A stretch of 64,000 nucleotides of DNA from Mycolicibacterium chitae (GTDB lineage: Bacteria > Actinomycetota > Actinomycetes > Mycobacteriales > Mycobacteriaceae). Each line of letters opens with the position of its first letter. Positions within the stretch are counted from its first letter, which is position 1. The notes beneath the pieces were generated by a model, which saw only the letters and a program-made list of their open reading frames with translations, did no database searches and was not told the origin of the DNA. Shown piece after piece: positions 55,366 to 64,000 of the stretch. Location of the stretch: contig NZ_LR134355.1 in the NCBI RefSeq assembly GCF_900637205.1, forward strand, positions 3,348,001-3,412,000. The letters run 5' to 3'. The translations under genes and the position numbers were made by a program.

Positions 55366-55698
55366 ATGAAGTTCTGTGCGCCGATCGCGGCGTCGGTGTT
55401 GGTGGCGGGCGGACTGCTGCTCGCCGGTCCCGCCTCGGCGGCCGACGACTCCGCCGAAACCTGGACCATGCCCAACGTCGTCGGCAAGACCCTGGCGCAG
55501 GCGGAATCCTCGGTGGCCGGGCTCAGCGACAGCGTCACCTTCCGCACGGTGTCCACCGACATGACGGGCTTCGGCCGCCAGCAGCTCAGCTCGCCCAACT
55601 GGACGGTCTGCGCCACCGCGCCGCGCGCCGGCGGCACGATCACCGCGAAAACGACCGTCGTGCTGGGTGTTGTGCGGTTGCACACCGAGTCCTGCTGA
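55366..55698 (+). CDS. secreted PASTA-domain protein, copy 1
   Basis: A 110-aa protein with a signal peptide (cleavage likely after ASA near residue 24-26) and one PASTA domain (TMPNVVGKTLAQAESSV). Two Cys near the C-terminus (NWTVCAT, TESC) may form a disulfide. GAAGGGGATG precedes the start region. PASTA domains bind peptidoglycan fragments in kinases and PBPs, but here the domain stands alone. A paralogue follows 47 nt later. Confidence 0.85.
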   Translation: MKFCAPIAASVLVAGGLLLAGPASAADDSAETWTMPNVVGKTLAQAESSVAGLSDSVTFRTVSTDMTGFGRQQLSSPNWTVCATAPRAGGTITAKTTVVLGVVRLHTESC

Positions 55699-55745
55699 CG
55701 CATTCTCGGCGCTGAGCTCACAGGCAGCGATTTTAGGCTGCCACC

Positions 55746-56075
55746 ATGGTCAACTTCCCAACTTCACTGGCCGGCCTCAGCGCCGTGCTGCTCGCCGGCG
55801 GGCTCGCCCTGGCCGGTCCCGCCGCCGCCGACGATCCCGAATGGGAGATGCCTGACGTGGTCGGCAGCACCCTGGCCGAGGCCGAGGCCCAGGTGGCCGG
55901 GCTCAACGAGGAGATCGCCTTCGAGACCGTCGATCTGACGGGCCTGAATCGAGACGTGCACAGCCCCGCCAACTGGACCGTGTGCGCCACCGTGCCCGAG
56001 GCCGGCGGGACCCTGACCGCGGAGTCCACGGTCGGCTTCGCGGTGGTGCGTCAGTACGAAGAGTCCTGCGACTAG
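55746..56075 (+). CDS. secreted PASTA-domain protein, copy 2
   Basis: A 109-aa paralogue of the previous protein: signal peptide (LAGPAAA), PASTA core (EMPDVVGSTLAEAEAQV), and the same two Cys near the end (NWTVCAT, EESC). The tandem arrangement indicates duplication. Between it and the next gene (56076-56341) no gene is seen. Confidence 0.85.
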   Translation: MVNFPTSLAGLSAVLLAGGLALAGPAAADDPEWEMPDVVGSTLAEAEAQVAGLNEEIAFETVDLTGLNRDVHSPANWTVCATVPEAGGTLTAESTVGFAVVRQYEESCD

Positions 56076-56341
56076 GCCCGCAGCCAGGCCTCACCACCAG
56101 CGCGAGCGTGCGCGCCCCCGGGCGACACGCCGCCAAAATCTCGTGGTTTGCGCACCTTCGCGGGAGGATCGCGATCCAGAGTGCGGCAATACTTTCGGCG
56201 TCGGTGGCCGAGTACGACGTGGCCCCTGCCGGCTGATCCGGGCGGACGGCAGTAGCCGAGCCACCTGCCCCTGTCAATCCGTTGTCAACTTCCTGTGGAT
56301 GGCTTACGCTCTCGTCAGTTAGTTCATCCAGGGGGTTCGCC

Positions 56342-56533
56342 ATGTTTCGTCCGTTGTTCGCTGCTGTCTTTGTTGCCGGTGTAGCCCTGTCCGCAGCCCC
56401 CTTGGCCTCAGCCGCACCGTTCAAGAACTGCACCGAGGCGCGTTCCAACGGCTACTCCAACATCCCGTCGAGCTCGGAGTACTACGGCTCGCACCTGGAC
56501 CGCGACGGCGACGGGATCGGCTGCGAGAGCTAA
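56342..56533 (+). CDS. secreted Excalibur calcium-binding protein
   Basis: A 63-aa protein with a signal peptide (AAFVAGVALSAAPLASA-like) and an Excalibur domain (FKNCTEARSNGYSN and DRDGDGIGCES, the calcium loop and second Cys). It is followed 9 nt later by a secreted nuclease gene; Excalibur and nuclease domains are often fused or adjacent in actinobacteria. Confidence 0.88.
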   Translation: MFRPLFAAVFVAGVALSAAPLASAAPFKNCTEARSNGYSNIPSSSEYYGSHLDRDGDGIGCES

Positions 56534-56542
56534 CCTTTCGCC

Positions 56543-57061
56543 GTGCGCCTCATCGTCCTCTGCGTCATCCTCCTGGCCGGCCTACTGGGCGCGCCGGCGG
56601 CCGCCGCCGATCCGGTGGCGGTCACGGCCACGGTGCTGCGCGTGGTCGACGGCGACACCATCGACGTGCGCGACGACGTCCGCGGTCGGCTGCGCATCCG
56701 CGTCCTGGGCATCGACACCCCGGAGACCAAGAAGCCGGGCTACACCGTCGGCTGCTGGGGTCCGCAGGCCACCGAGTTCGCGCGCGCCAACCTCGTCGAG
56801 CAACGCGTGGCGATCGTCTACGACCCCACCCAGGGCATGCACGACCGCTACGGCCGCACCCTGGCCTACCTGGTGAAGGCCGACGGCTGGGACTACTCGG
56901 TGGAGGCCGCCCGCGCCGGCATGGCGCACGCCTACGTCTACGGCGGCCAGCCCGTGCAGCGCTACCCGCAGATCGCGGCGGCCGAGCGTGAGGCCAAGGC
57001 CGCCGGCCGCGGCCTGTGGGGCCCACCCTGCCACGGCGACACCGACTCCACCCGCCGCTGA
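56543..57061 (+). CDS. secreted thermonuclease (SNase family)
   Basis: A 172-aa staphylococcal nuclease-like enzyme with an N-terminal signal peptide (LCVILLAGLLGAPAAA). The catalytic regions are present: VVDGDTIDV, RVLGIDTPE and the downstream Arg-rich loop (DRYGRTLAYL). GTG start. It would degrade extracellular nucleic acids in a calcium-dependent way. Confidence 0.9.
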   Translation: MRLIVLCVILLAGLLGAPAAAADPVAVTATVLRVVDGDTIDVRDDVRGRLRIRVLGIDTPETKKPGYTVGCWGPQATEFARANLVEQRVAIVYDPTQGMHDRYGRTLAYLVKADGWDYSVEAARAGMAHAYVYGGQPVQRYPQIAAAEREAKAAGRGLWGPPCHGDTDSTRR

Positions 57062-57133
57062 CCGCGATTTCGGTGCGCGTGGTTGCGCTCGCCGCAACCA
57101 GGCGCACCCGAATCGCTCGGGGACAATGGTCGT

Positions 57134-57379
57134 GTGTTCCTCGTTCTGGCGTTTGTGATCCCCGCGGCGGTCTATCTCGCGTGTCGGCCACTCGCGTCGG
57201 TGCCCAGCGCCCGAGTGCGCGCGGCGATTGCCGCCTTGGCGGCCACGGTCATCTGGGCGACCGCGGTCTACAGCGCACCGGGCAGCGGCACCTTCGTCAT
57301 TCAGCTGGTGTGCGGGGCACTTCTGGTCGGCGTGGCGGTCGCACTTCTGGTCAAAGGGCGGCAAAAGCCGGTCCGATAA
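57134..57379 (+). CDS. small membrane protein
   Basis: An 81-aa product from GTG 57134 with three hydrophobic segments and a basic C-terminus (LVKGRQKPVR). It follows the nuclease gene by 72 nt and converges on the desaturase gene. No family recognised; start choice is uncertain. Confidence 0.55.
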   Translation: MFLVLAFVIPAAVYLACRPLASVPSARVRAAIAALAATVIWATAVYSAPGSGTFVIQLVCGALLVGVAVALLVKGRQKPVR

Positions 57380-57407
57380 CGCGCCACGACGTCCGCCCCC
57401 CAAAAGG

Positions 57408-58646
57408 TCACGCGAGGGCGATCGCCCCGTTCTCGAGTTCACGCACCGCGCTGCGCAACCCGCGGCGTCTGCCGGTGGCGGGATCGACGCCGAAGCTTTC
57501 CCGGATTCCGTCGCGGATCCGGAACTTCAACTCGGAGTTCGTCTCGGGGGCGTTGTCGGCGCCGGCCGTGAGCAGCTTGTCGGGCAGGGCCAGCTTGGCG
57601 ATGGTCCTAAACGACTGCAGATATTGCCGGCCCAGCCACCCGGTCGTGTAGGGCAGGTCGTACTTCTCGCACAGCGCCCGGACCCGTTCGCTGATCTCGG
57701 CGTAGCGGTTGCTCGGCAGGTCGGGGAACAGATGATGCTCGATCTGGTAGCACAGGTTGCCGCTCATGAACGCCATCAGCGGGCCGGCGTGAAAGTTGGC
57801 CGATCCCAACATCTGTCGCAAGTACCATTCGGCCTGGGTCTCGCTGTCGAATTCCTCCTTGGTGAACTTCTCCGCTCCGTCGGGGAAGTGCCCGCAGAAG
57901 ATCACCGCGTACGACCAGTAGTTGCGGATCAGGTTGGCGACGGCATTGGCGGCCATGGTGTGCTTCCAGTTGCGTCCCGACAGCGCCGGGAACACGATGT
58001 AGTCCTTGCCGACCTGCTTGCCGACCTTCTTGCCGATGATCCGCAGATCCTTGCGCACCTCGGCCAGGGACTTCTCCCCCTTGCGGTACTTGGTGGTCTC
58101 CAGTCCGTGCGCCGCGACGCCCCACTCGAACAGGGTGCCGAGCAACACGTTGTAGACCGGGTTGCCGATCATCCATTTTTCCCAGCGCTGGTCGCGGGTG
58201 AGCCGCATGATGCCGTAGCCGATATCGTCGTCGAGTCCGACGACGTTGGTGTACTTGTGGTGAATGAAGTTGTGCGACTTCTTCCAATGCGTGCTGGGTG
58301 CGGTGGTATCCCACTCCCATTCGGTCGAGTGGATCTCCGGGTCGTTCATCCAGTCCCATTGGCCGTGAATGATGTTGTGGCCCAGCTCCATGTTCTCGAT
58401 GATCTTGGCGGTGCCCAGCATCGCCGTGCCGAGGCACCAGGCCACTTTGTTGCCGCTGGCGAAGAGCACGGCGCGCCCGCCCGCGGCCAAGGCGCGCTGC
58501 AACTGGATCGAGCGCCGGATGTAGCGGGCGTCGCGCTCACCGCGGGATTCCTCGATATCGGCGCGGATGGCGTCGAGTTCGCGCGCAAGCGCCTCGACGT
58601 CCTCGGCCGTCAGGTGCGCGTAGCGCTTGATATCGGTGATGGCCAC
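57408..58646 (-). CDS. desA3: DesA3-type acyl-CoA desaturase
   Basis: A 412-aa membrane desaturase with three His boxes: ELGHNIIHGQ, HNFIHHKYTN and QIEHHLFPD. It matches M. tuberculosis DesA3 (Rv3229c), which makes oleoyl-CoA from stearoyl-CoA. The reductase gene lies 12 nt upstream on the same strand, as in M. tuberculosis (Rv3230c). Confidence 0.93.
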   Translation of the reverse strand: MAITDIKRYAHLTAEDVEALARELDAIRADIEESRGERDARYIRRSIQLQRALAAGGRAVLFASGNKVAWCLGTAMLGTAKIIENMELGHNIIHGQWDWMNDPEIHSTEWEWDTTAPSTHWKKSHNFIHHKYTNVVGLDDDIGYGIMRLTRDQRWEKWMIGNPVYNVLLGTLFEWGVAAHGLETTKYRKGEKSLAEVRKDLRIIGKKVGKQVGKDYIVFPALSGRNWKHTMAANAVANLIRNYWSYAVIFCGHFPDGAEKFTKEEFDSETQAEWYLRQMLGSANFHAGPLMAFMSGNLCYQIEHHLFPDLPSNRYAEISERVRALCEKYDLPYTTGWLGRQYLQSFRTIAKLALPDKLLTAGADNAPETNSELKFRIRDGIRESFGVDPATGRRRGLRSAVRELENGAIALA

Positions 58647-58658
58647 AGGCTTTCCCCC

Positions 58659-59801
58659 TTAGATCTTCAGTGTGCAGTCGCCTGATGCGGTGGACACACA
58701 CGTGTTGATGCGGTCCCCCGCGCCGTGTTCGTCTCCGGATCGGAAGTCGCGGACGTGGCCGTCTTCCAGCGGAAGGACACAGGTCTGACAGATGCCCATC
58801 CGGCAGCCGAACGGCATCTGGATACCGACTTTCTCACCGGCCTCCAAAAGCGAGGTGGCACCGTCGATTTCGACGGTCTTGTCCGAGATCTCGAAGGTGA
58901 CCGTGCCGCCTTCGCCGCCCTTGTCGGTGCGGGCAATGGTGAAGCGCTCCGTATGCAACTCCTCCGACAACCCCGCGGCGTCCCACACGGAATCGACCGA
59001 GTCGAGCATGGGTGTCGGGCCGCACGCCCAGGTCGGTCTTTCCCGCCAGTCCGGCACCAGCTCGTCGAGACGGTCGAAGGCCAGCTTGCCGTCGTGCGCC
59101 GTGAGCTGCAGGTGCAGGCGGTAACCGGGTTCGCTCCCCTCCAGCGCGCGGAGTTCGTCGTGAAAGATGACATCGTCGGCGGACGGCGCGGAGTGCAGGT
59201 GCATGATGTCAGGGCTTTGGCCGCGGGCGGTCAGCGTGCGCAACATCGCCATCAGCGGCGTGATTCCACTCCCGGCGCTGATGAACAGGATTTTCGGTGG
59301 CGGCGGATCGGGTAACGCAAAGTCGCCTTTGGGTTCTGCGAGCCGAACGATCGTTCCCGGTCTGACGCCGTTGACCAGGTGGGTGGACAGAAACCCCTCC
59401 GGCGTGGCCTTCACGGTGATCGTGATGTGCCTGTCGTGGCGCCGCGGTACCGAGGTGAGCGAGTACGACCGCCAGTGCCATCGGCCCTCGACGCGCAGTC
59501 CTATGCCGACGTACTGGCCGGGCCGGTAGACCGCCGAGAACCCCCAACCCGGCTTGATCGTCACCGTGGCGGAATCCGCGGTCTCGGTGCGGACGTCCAC
59601 GATCTGACCGCGCAACTCCCGGGCCGTCCACAACGGGTTGAGCAACTTGAGGTAGTCGTCGGGCAGCAGCGGGGTGGTGGCACGCGCCGCCAAGCCGCGC
59701 AGGACATTGACCTGCGGGGTGTGCGCGGTGTCGATCTTCTGGGCCGGCTTGCTGCTCCACCGCGCCATCTTGCGCAGCGGCGCCCTCAGTCGCGGAGCCA
59801 T
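58659..59801 (-). CDS. FAD/[2Fe-2S] oxidoreductase partner of DesA3 (Rv3230c type)
   Basis: A 380-aa reductase: FAD-binding [14 protein letters not shown]-binding [14 protein letters not shown] and a C-terminal plant-type ferredoxin domain (CRMGICQTC...C). It passes electrons from NADPH to the desaturase. ATG 59801 is preferred; an in-frame start 8 codons upstream is possible. Confidence 0.92.
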   Translation of the reverse strand: MAPRLRAPLRKMARWSSKPAQKIDTAHTPQVNVLRGLAARATTPLLPDDYLKLLNPLWTARELRGQIVDVRTETADSATVTIKPGWGFSAVYRPGQYVGIGLRVEGRWHWRSYSLTSVPRRHDRHITITVKATPEGFLSTHLVNGVRPGTIVRLAEPKGDFALPDPPPPKILFISAGSGITPLMAMLRTLTARGQSPDIMHLHSAPSADDVIFHDELRALEGSEPGYRLHLQLTAHDGKLAFDRLDELVPDWRERPTWACGPTPMLDSVDSVWDAAGLSEELHTERFTIARTDKGGEGGTVTFEISDKTVEIDGATSLLEAGEKVGIQMPFGCRMGICQTCVLPLEDGHVRDFRSGDEHGAGDRINTCVSTASGDCTLKI

Positions 59802-60274
59802 CGCCCACTCCTCGACCAGAACCACGTCGTTGTCATGGTTGCGGTGGTACCCGCGAGTAACCTACTTCACACACCCGGCCCGATGAACGGCCCGCCCACA
59901 ACCGCCGCCCGTCACGGCGACACACCAGGCAGGGCTTCCTGCTCCGGGACCTCGCTGACAGTTCTCTGTCTCGGGACATCGCTGACACCCGCCGAATAGG
60001 GCTGCGACCAGGATTGTCGATGGCCGAGTAGGTGACGGCGATGGATATCGGTGTGGCGACAGCGTCGGAATTCATCCGGCTTGTCCAATCGATACAAGCC
60101 GCCTTCGGTCCGGATCAGCGCGGCCAGGCAGCGCGGCAGGCATCGATACGACGACCACAACTTAGCCGGGCGGCTTGCAACGAGTAGACACTAAATATAA
60201 CTTGACTACTGCTAGCGGCTGCAGTGCTATCTGTCCTTCCAGTCGCGTCGTCGGGTGCAGAAGGAAGTGTCGGA
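59802..60274. other. 473-bp divergent intergenic region with no gene seen
   Basis: It separates the desaturase/reductase operon from mmpS. Short open frames on the minus strand (for example 59912-60160) have no family similarity, ribosome-binding site or codon bias. The mmpS-proximal part (60185-60240) is locally AT-rich (CTAAATATAACTTGACTA) and may hold its promoter and a TetR site. Confidence 0.6.
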
Positions 60275-60703
60275 ATGCGGTTGCTCAAACGAGCGTGGTT
60301 GCCCCTGGTGATGGTGGTGGTGATCGGCATCGCGGGTCTGACGGTGCAACGGATCCGCGGCTTCTTTGCCTCCGATCCTCCGCTGGTGACACAGGTCAAC
60401 TTCGCCAACGACCCGGACCCCTTCGATCCAAAAGTATTGACATACGAGGTCTTTGGACCCGAGGGAGCTGCAGTGGACGTGAACTACGTGGATCTCGACG
60501 GCGAACCGCAACGGGTGGACGGCGTGACCCTGCCGTGGTCCATCACGCTGCAGACCACCGATCCGTCGGCCGCAGCCAACCTCGTCGCACAGGGCAAGAC
60601 GAGTTTCCTGGGCTGTCGGGTGATCGTCGACGGGGAACTCAAGGATGAGCGCACCGCGTCCGGCACCAACGTCCAGACCTTCTGCATCGTGAAGTCCGCG
60701 TGA
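60275..60703 (+). CDS. MmpS-family membrane protein
   Basis: A 142-aa protein with one N-terminal transmembrane helix ([17 protein letters not shown]) and a beta-rich periplasmic domain with the ending TFCIVKSA. MmpS proteins are accessory subunits of MmpL exporters. ATG 60275 has GGAAGTGTCGG upstream; overlaps mmpL by 4 nt (GTGA). Confidence 0.92.
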   Translation: MRLLKRAWLPLVMVVVIGIAGLTVQRIRGFFASDPPLVTQVNFANDPDPFDPKVLTYEVFGPEGAAVDVNYVDLDGEPQRVDGVTLPWSITLQTTDPSAAANLVAQGKTSFLGCRVIVDGELKDERTASGTNVQTFCIVKSA

Positions 60704-63597
60704 GCGCCCACAGCGCCGAGGCGCCGACCGGTCCCGTCGCCGCGCAGCGGCCGCGCTACGAAACCGCACATTTCGGCCGGATCGCCCGCGTGCTCCGCAA
60801 GCTCTCGGTCCCGATCATCCTGGCCTGGGTGGCCATCGCCGTCCTGCTCAACGTCTCGGTGCCGCAGCTGGAAGCCGTCGGCGAGCTGCGCTCGGTCTCG
60901 ATGAGCCCCCAGGAGGCGCCGGCCGTCATCGCGACCCAGCACATCGGCCAAGTGTTCCAGGAGTACGAGTCCAACAGCTCGGTGATGATCGTGTTGGAGG
61001 GTCAGGAACCGCTGGGTGACGAGGCCAGGAGGTACTACGCCGAACTGATCGCCGCGTTGCAGGCCGACACCAAGCACGTCGAACATGTCCAGGACCTGTG
61101 GAGCGACCCGCTGACCGCCACCGGCGTGCAGAGCGGCGACGGCAAGGCCGTCTACGTTTCGGCCAACCTGGCCGGCGACCAGGGCGAGGCCTTGTCGCTG
61201 GAGTCGATCGAGGCCGTCAAGACCCTCGTGGAGACCCTGCCGACACCCGACGGGGTCGAGGTCTTCGTCACCGGTTCGGCGGCGATAACGGCCGAACAGA
61301 CCGAGGCCAGCCACGGCAGCATGCGACTCGTGGAGGCGCTGACCTTCCTGGTCATCATCGTCATGCTGCTGATCATCTTCCGCTCGATCATGACGATGGT
61401 GTTGATCCTCGTCATGGTGTTCGTCAGCCTGCTGACAGTGCGCGGTGCGGTCGCATTCCTGGGCTACTACGAGGTCATCGGGCTTTCCACCTTCGCCACG
61501 GGCCTGTTGGTCACCTTGGCCATCGCGATCTCGGTGGACTACGCGATCTTCCTGGTGGGTCGATATCAGGAGTCCATGAGTAGTGGCGAGGACCGAGAAT
61601 CGGCCTACTACACCATGTTCGGTGGCACCGCGCATGTAATTGTCGGCTCAGGACTGACCATCGCGGGTGCGACGTTCTGCTTGAGTTTCACGCGGCTGCC
61701 CTACTTCCAGACCCTCGGCGTCCCCCTGGCGGTGGGGATGCTGGTCCTGATCATGACGGCCATGACGTTCGGGCCGGCGATCGTCACCCTCGGCGGTCGA
61801 TTCCTGGATCCCAAGCGCGCCACACGCGTTCGCGGCTGGCGCAAAGTCGGTGCCGCCGTGGTGCGTTGGCCCGGTCCCATCCTGATCACCAGCATCGCGG
61901 TCGCGCTCATCGGACTGCTGGCGCTACCCGGCTACCAGACCAGTTACAACGACCGTCTCTACCTGCCCGATGACATCCGGTCCAATCAGGGCTACGCCGC
62001 CGCCGAACGGCACTTCTCGCCCGCGCGGCTGAACCCGGAGATCATGATGGTCGAGAGCGACCGGGATCTGCGAAATCCGGCGGACTTCTTGGTGATCGAG
62101 AAGATCGCCAAGGCGGTCTTCCAACTCGACGGCATCGGCCGCGTGCAGACCATCACCCGGCCCGACGGCACCCCGATCGAGAACACCTCGATCCCCTACA
62201 TCATCAGCCAGCAGAGCACGCTGCAGCGCATCAACGAGAAGTACAACGCCGACCGCACCGCCGACATGACCAAACAGGCCGACGAGATGGCCAAGACCAT
62301 CGAGAACATGGATCGGATGCAGGCCATCACCGTCGAGATGGCCGATACGACCAACCAGATGGTGACCTCGATGGACGGCATGGTCCTCAACATCGAGGAC
62401 ATGCGGGACAACATCTCCAACTTCGACGACTTCTTCCGGCCGATCCGCAATTACCTGTATTGGGAACCGCACTGTTTCAACATTCCGGTGTGCTGGTCGC
62501 TGCGTTCGATCTTCGATGTCCTGGACGGCATCGACGTGATGACCGACGACATGAAATCGATGATGCCGCACATGCATCGGCTCAACGAGCTGATGCCGCA
62601 GATGATCGCGATCATGCCCGAGATGAAGCAGACCATGGTCAGCATGCGGGAGATGATGCAGACCATGCAGCAGACCCAGCTGGGTATGCAGGAACAGCAG
62701 CGCATCATGCAGGAGACCTCGACCGAGATGGGTAAGGCCTTCAACGATGCGATGAACGACGACTCGTTCTATCTACCCGCGGAAGCTTTCGACAACCCTG
62801 ATTTCGCAAAGGGTTTGGAGCAGTTCCTGTCGCCGGACGGGCATGCGGTGCGGTTCATGATCAACCACGAGAGCGATCCGATGTCCGCTGACGGCATCGA
62901 GAAGATCGAACCGATCAAGACCGCCGCCAAGAATGCGATCAAGGGCACTCCGTTGGAGGGTTCGACGATCTACCTGGGTGGTACCGCGGCGACGTTCAAG
63001 GACATGGCCGACGGCACGCAGTACGACCTGTTGATCGCCGGCATCGCCGCGATCGCGCTGATCTTCCTGATCATGCTGCTGCTCACCAGGGCCATCGTGG
63101 CCGCCGCCGTGATCGTGGGCACCGTAGTGCTCTCGCTGGGCGCATCTTTCGGCATGTCGGTACTGCTCTGGCAGCATCTGCTGGGCATCGAGTTGCACTG
63201 GATGGTGCTGCCGATGGCGGTGATCATCCTGCTGGCAGTGGGCGCGGACTACAACCTGCTGGTGGTGTCCCGGCTCAAAGAGGAGAAACACGCCGGCCTC
63301 AACACCGGCATGATCCGGGCGGTCGGAGGTAGCGGTTCGACGGTCACCGCGGCCGGCATGGTGTTCGCGTTCACCATGATGGTGATGGCCGTCAGTGACC
63401 TGACCATCATGGGTCAGGTCGGCACCACCATCGGGCTGGGACTGTTGTTCGACACCCTGATCGTCCGATCGTTCATGACGACGTCGATCGCGGCGCTGCT
63501 CGGCAAGTGGTTCTGGTGGCCTCAGATGGTCCGGCAGCGACCCAAACCCCAACCCTGGCCGCCAGTTCAGCGTCAACCGGAGGATGCGTCGGTGTGA
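60700..63597 (+). CDS. MmpL-family RND transporter
   Basis: A 965-aa RND-type lipid/siderophore exporter with 11-12 transmembrane segments and the [14 protein letters not shown] motif. Two periplasmic domains are present; the second has a long Met-rich coiled-coil insert ([14 protein letters not shown]...[12 protein letters not shown]). The length and insert match the MmpL4/5-like subgroup. GTG start overlaps mmpS. Substrate unknown. Confidence 0.93.
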   Translation: MSAHSAEAPTGPVAAQRPRYETAHFGRIARVLRKLSVPIILAWVAIAVLLNVSVPQLEAVGELRSVSMSPQEAPAVIATQHIGQVFQEYESNSSVMIVLEGQEPLGDEARRYYAELIAALQADTKHVEHVQDLWSDPLTATGVQSGDGKAVYVSANLAGDQGEALSLESIEAVKTLVETLPTPDGVEVFVTGSAAITAEQTEASHGSMRLVEALTFLVIIVMLLIIFRSIMTMVLILVMVFVSLLTVRGAVAFLGYYEVIGLSTFATGLLVTLAIAISVDYAIFLVGRYQESMSSGEDRESAYYTMFGGTAHVIVGSGLTIAGATFCLSFTRLPYFQTLGVPLAVGMLVLIMTAMTFGPAIVTLGGRFLDPKRATRVRGWRKVGAAVVRWPGPILITSIAVALIGLLALPGYQTSYNDRLYLPDDIRSNQGYAAAERHFSPARLNPEIMMVESDRDLRNPADFLVIEKIAKAVFQLDGIGRVQTITRPDGTPIENTSIPYIISQQSTLQRINEKYNADRTADMTKQADEMAKTIENMDRMQAITVEMADTTNQMVTSMDGMVLNIEDMRDNISNFDDFFRPIRNYLYWEPHCFNIPVCWSLRSIFDVLDGIDVMTDDMKSMMPHMHRLNELMPQMIAIMPEMKQTMVSMREMMQTMQQTQLGMQEQQRIMQETSTEMGKAFNDAMNDDSFYLPAEAFDNPDFAKGLEQFLSPDGHAVRFMINHESDPMSADGIEKIEPIKTAAKNAIKGTPLEGSTIYLGGTAATFKDMADGTQYDLLIAGIAAIALIFLIMLLLTRAIVAAAVIVGTVVLSLGASFGMSVLLWQHLLGIELHWMVLPMAVIILLAVGADYNLLVVSRLKEEKHAGLNTGMIRAVGGSGSTVTAAGMVFAFTMMVMAVSDLTIMGQVGTTIGLGLLFDTLIVRSFMTTSIAALLGKWFWWPQMVRQRPKPQPWPPVQRQPEDASV

Positions 63598-63618
63598 TTT
63601 TCCACGCGGCCGGGCCCC

Positions 63619-64000
63619 CTACTCGAAGTGCGGGGCCTTGCGCGTCAGCTGCTGCGCGACGGCCAACAAGGTCCGGTGGAGTTCCTCATCGCTGACGTCT
63701 TCCAGAGCCTTGTCCGTCACCGAGCCATAGATTCCGTGGGTGACGAACGAGATGAGGATCCTGCCCTCCGGCCTGGTGCCGTCGCCGATCAACAGATTGG
63801 TGAAGCGGTCGACGATCTCGGTGAGATCCTCGCGTGATTGCACGAGGCTCTCCAAGGCCGGATCGCGGGCGAGGACGGCAGACAGCCTCCGGTGCCGGAC
63901 ACTGAACTCGAGGAAGCCGCTGATGGTCACTTCGCGACGGGCATCCGGATCGGAGATCGCTTCGGCGATGGTGACCACCCGCGCCATGTCGTCGAACATG
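63619..64000 (-). CDS. TetR-type regulator, N-terminus cut by window edge
   Basis: About 127 residues of a helical ligand-binding domain (ISGFLEFSVRHRRLSAVLARD, DEELHRTLLAVAQQL). The DNA-binding HTH lies beyond the window. It converges on mmpL (21-nt gap), so it may control this exporter. The TetR assignment is probable from the helical pattern only. Confidence 0.6.
   Translation of the reverse strand, partial: MFDDMARVVTIAEAISDPDARREVTISGFLEFSVRHRRLSAVLARDPALESLVQSREDLTEIVDRFTNLLIGDGTRPEGRILISFVTHGIYGSVTDKALEDVSDEELHRTLLAVAQQLTRKAPHFE

Noticed and set aside
59802..60274. Short minus-strand frames that could be a small gene between the reductase and mmpS.
   Set aside because: No ribosome-binding site, family similarity or coding-type codon use.

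Overview
The window looks like a chromosomal segment of a mycobacterium, probably a fast-growing Mycolicibacterium-type species. The evidence is high GC, frequent GTG starts and 1-4 nt gene overlaps. It also carries typical mycobacterial genes: a DesA3-type desaturase with its reductase, an MmpS/MmpL pair, FadE-type acyl-CoA dehydrogenases, a LigB-type ligase, and CstA with a YbdD-like partner.

The left half (1-30586) is a chemolithoautotrophy island. On the minus strand, 9424 to 1, lies a group 2a [NiFe]-hydrogenase (Huc) operon: DUF1641/HucM-like protein, hucS, hucL, a maturation protease with a C-terminal extension, a 90-aa small protein, a TPR protein, a NifU-Rieske protein (HucE type), a six-bladed NHL protein, and hypF cut by the window edge. 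An AraC-type regulator (9688-10749) separates it from the Calvin cycle block. That block has cbbR, cbbX, cbbS and cbbL on the minus strand and a class I aldolase on the plus strand. A GAF-histidine kinase and NarL-type regulator sit between this block and the remaining cycle genes. From 17755 the plus strand carries rpe, tkt, prk, a 61-codon linker ORF, hypA and hypB, apparently as one unit. A group 1h [NiFe]-hydrogenase (Hhy) operon follows (23275-30586): hhyS, hhyL, hhyE, DUF5947, a DUF6084-like gene, an unrecognised 445-aa protein, a 39-aa membrane peptide, a maturation protease and hypC. A paralogue of the 90-aa Huc small protein lies just upstream, facing away. Together these genes could oxidise H2, including trace H2, and feed electrons to respiration while RuBisCO and phosphoribulokinase fix CO2. 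hypD and hypE are not in the window.

A methyltransferase gene (30593-31429) abuts a decayed IS607-family element with a broken tnpB and a deleted tnpA (about 31430-33400). Beyond it is a minus-strand lipid/steroid-type cluster (33451-40748): a Cys-rich 43-aa ORF, three SDR/epimerase genes, a tandem-duplicated GntR regulator, a fused acyl-CoA dehydrogenase and an HSD10-like SDR. Housekeeping genes follow: ligB, cstA, a ybdD-like gene, a membrane protein and a DEAD-box helicase.

The right end (47928-64000) holds a two-subunit acyl-CoA dehydrogenase pair, a DapB-like reductase, a Rieske oxygenase with a divergent TetR regulator, SRPBCC and DUF899 proteins, and an SDR. Then come two tandem secreted PASTA proteins, an Excalibur protein and a secreted nuclease, followed by the desaturase/reductase pair, mmpS/mmpL and a TetR gene cut by the window edge. 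No rRNA, tRNA or CRISPR array was seen.
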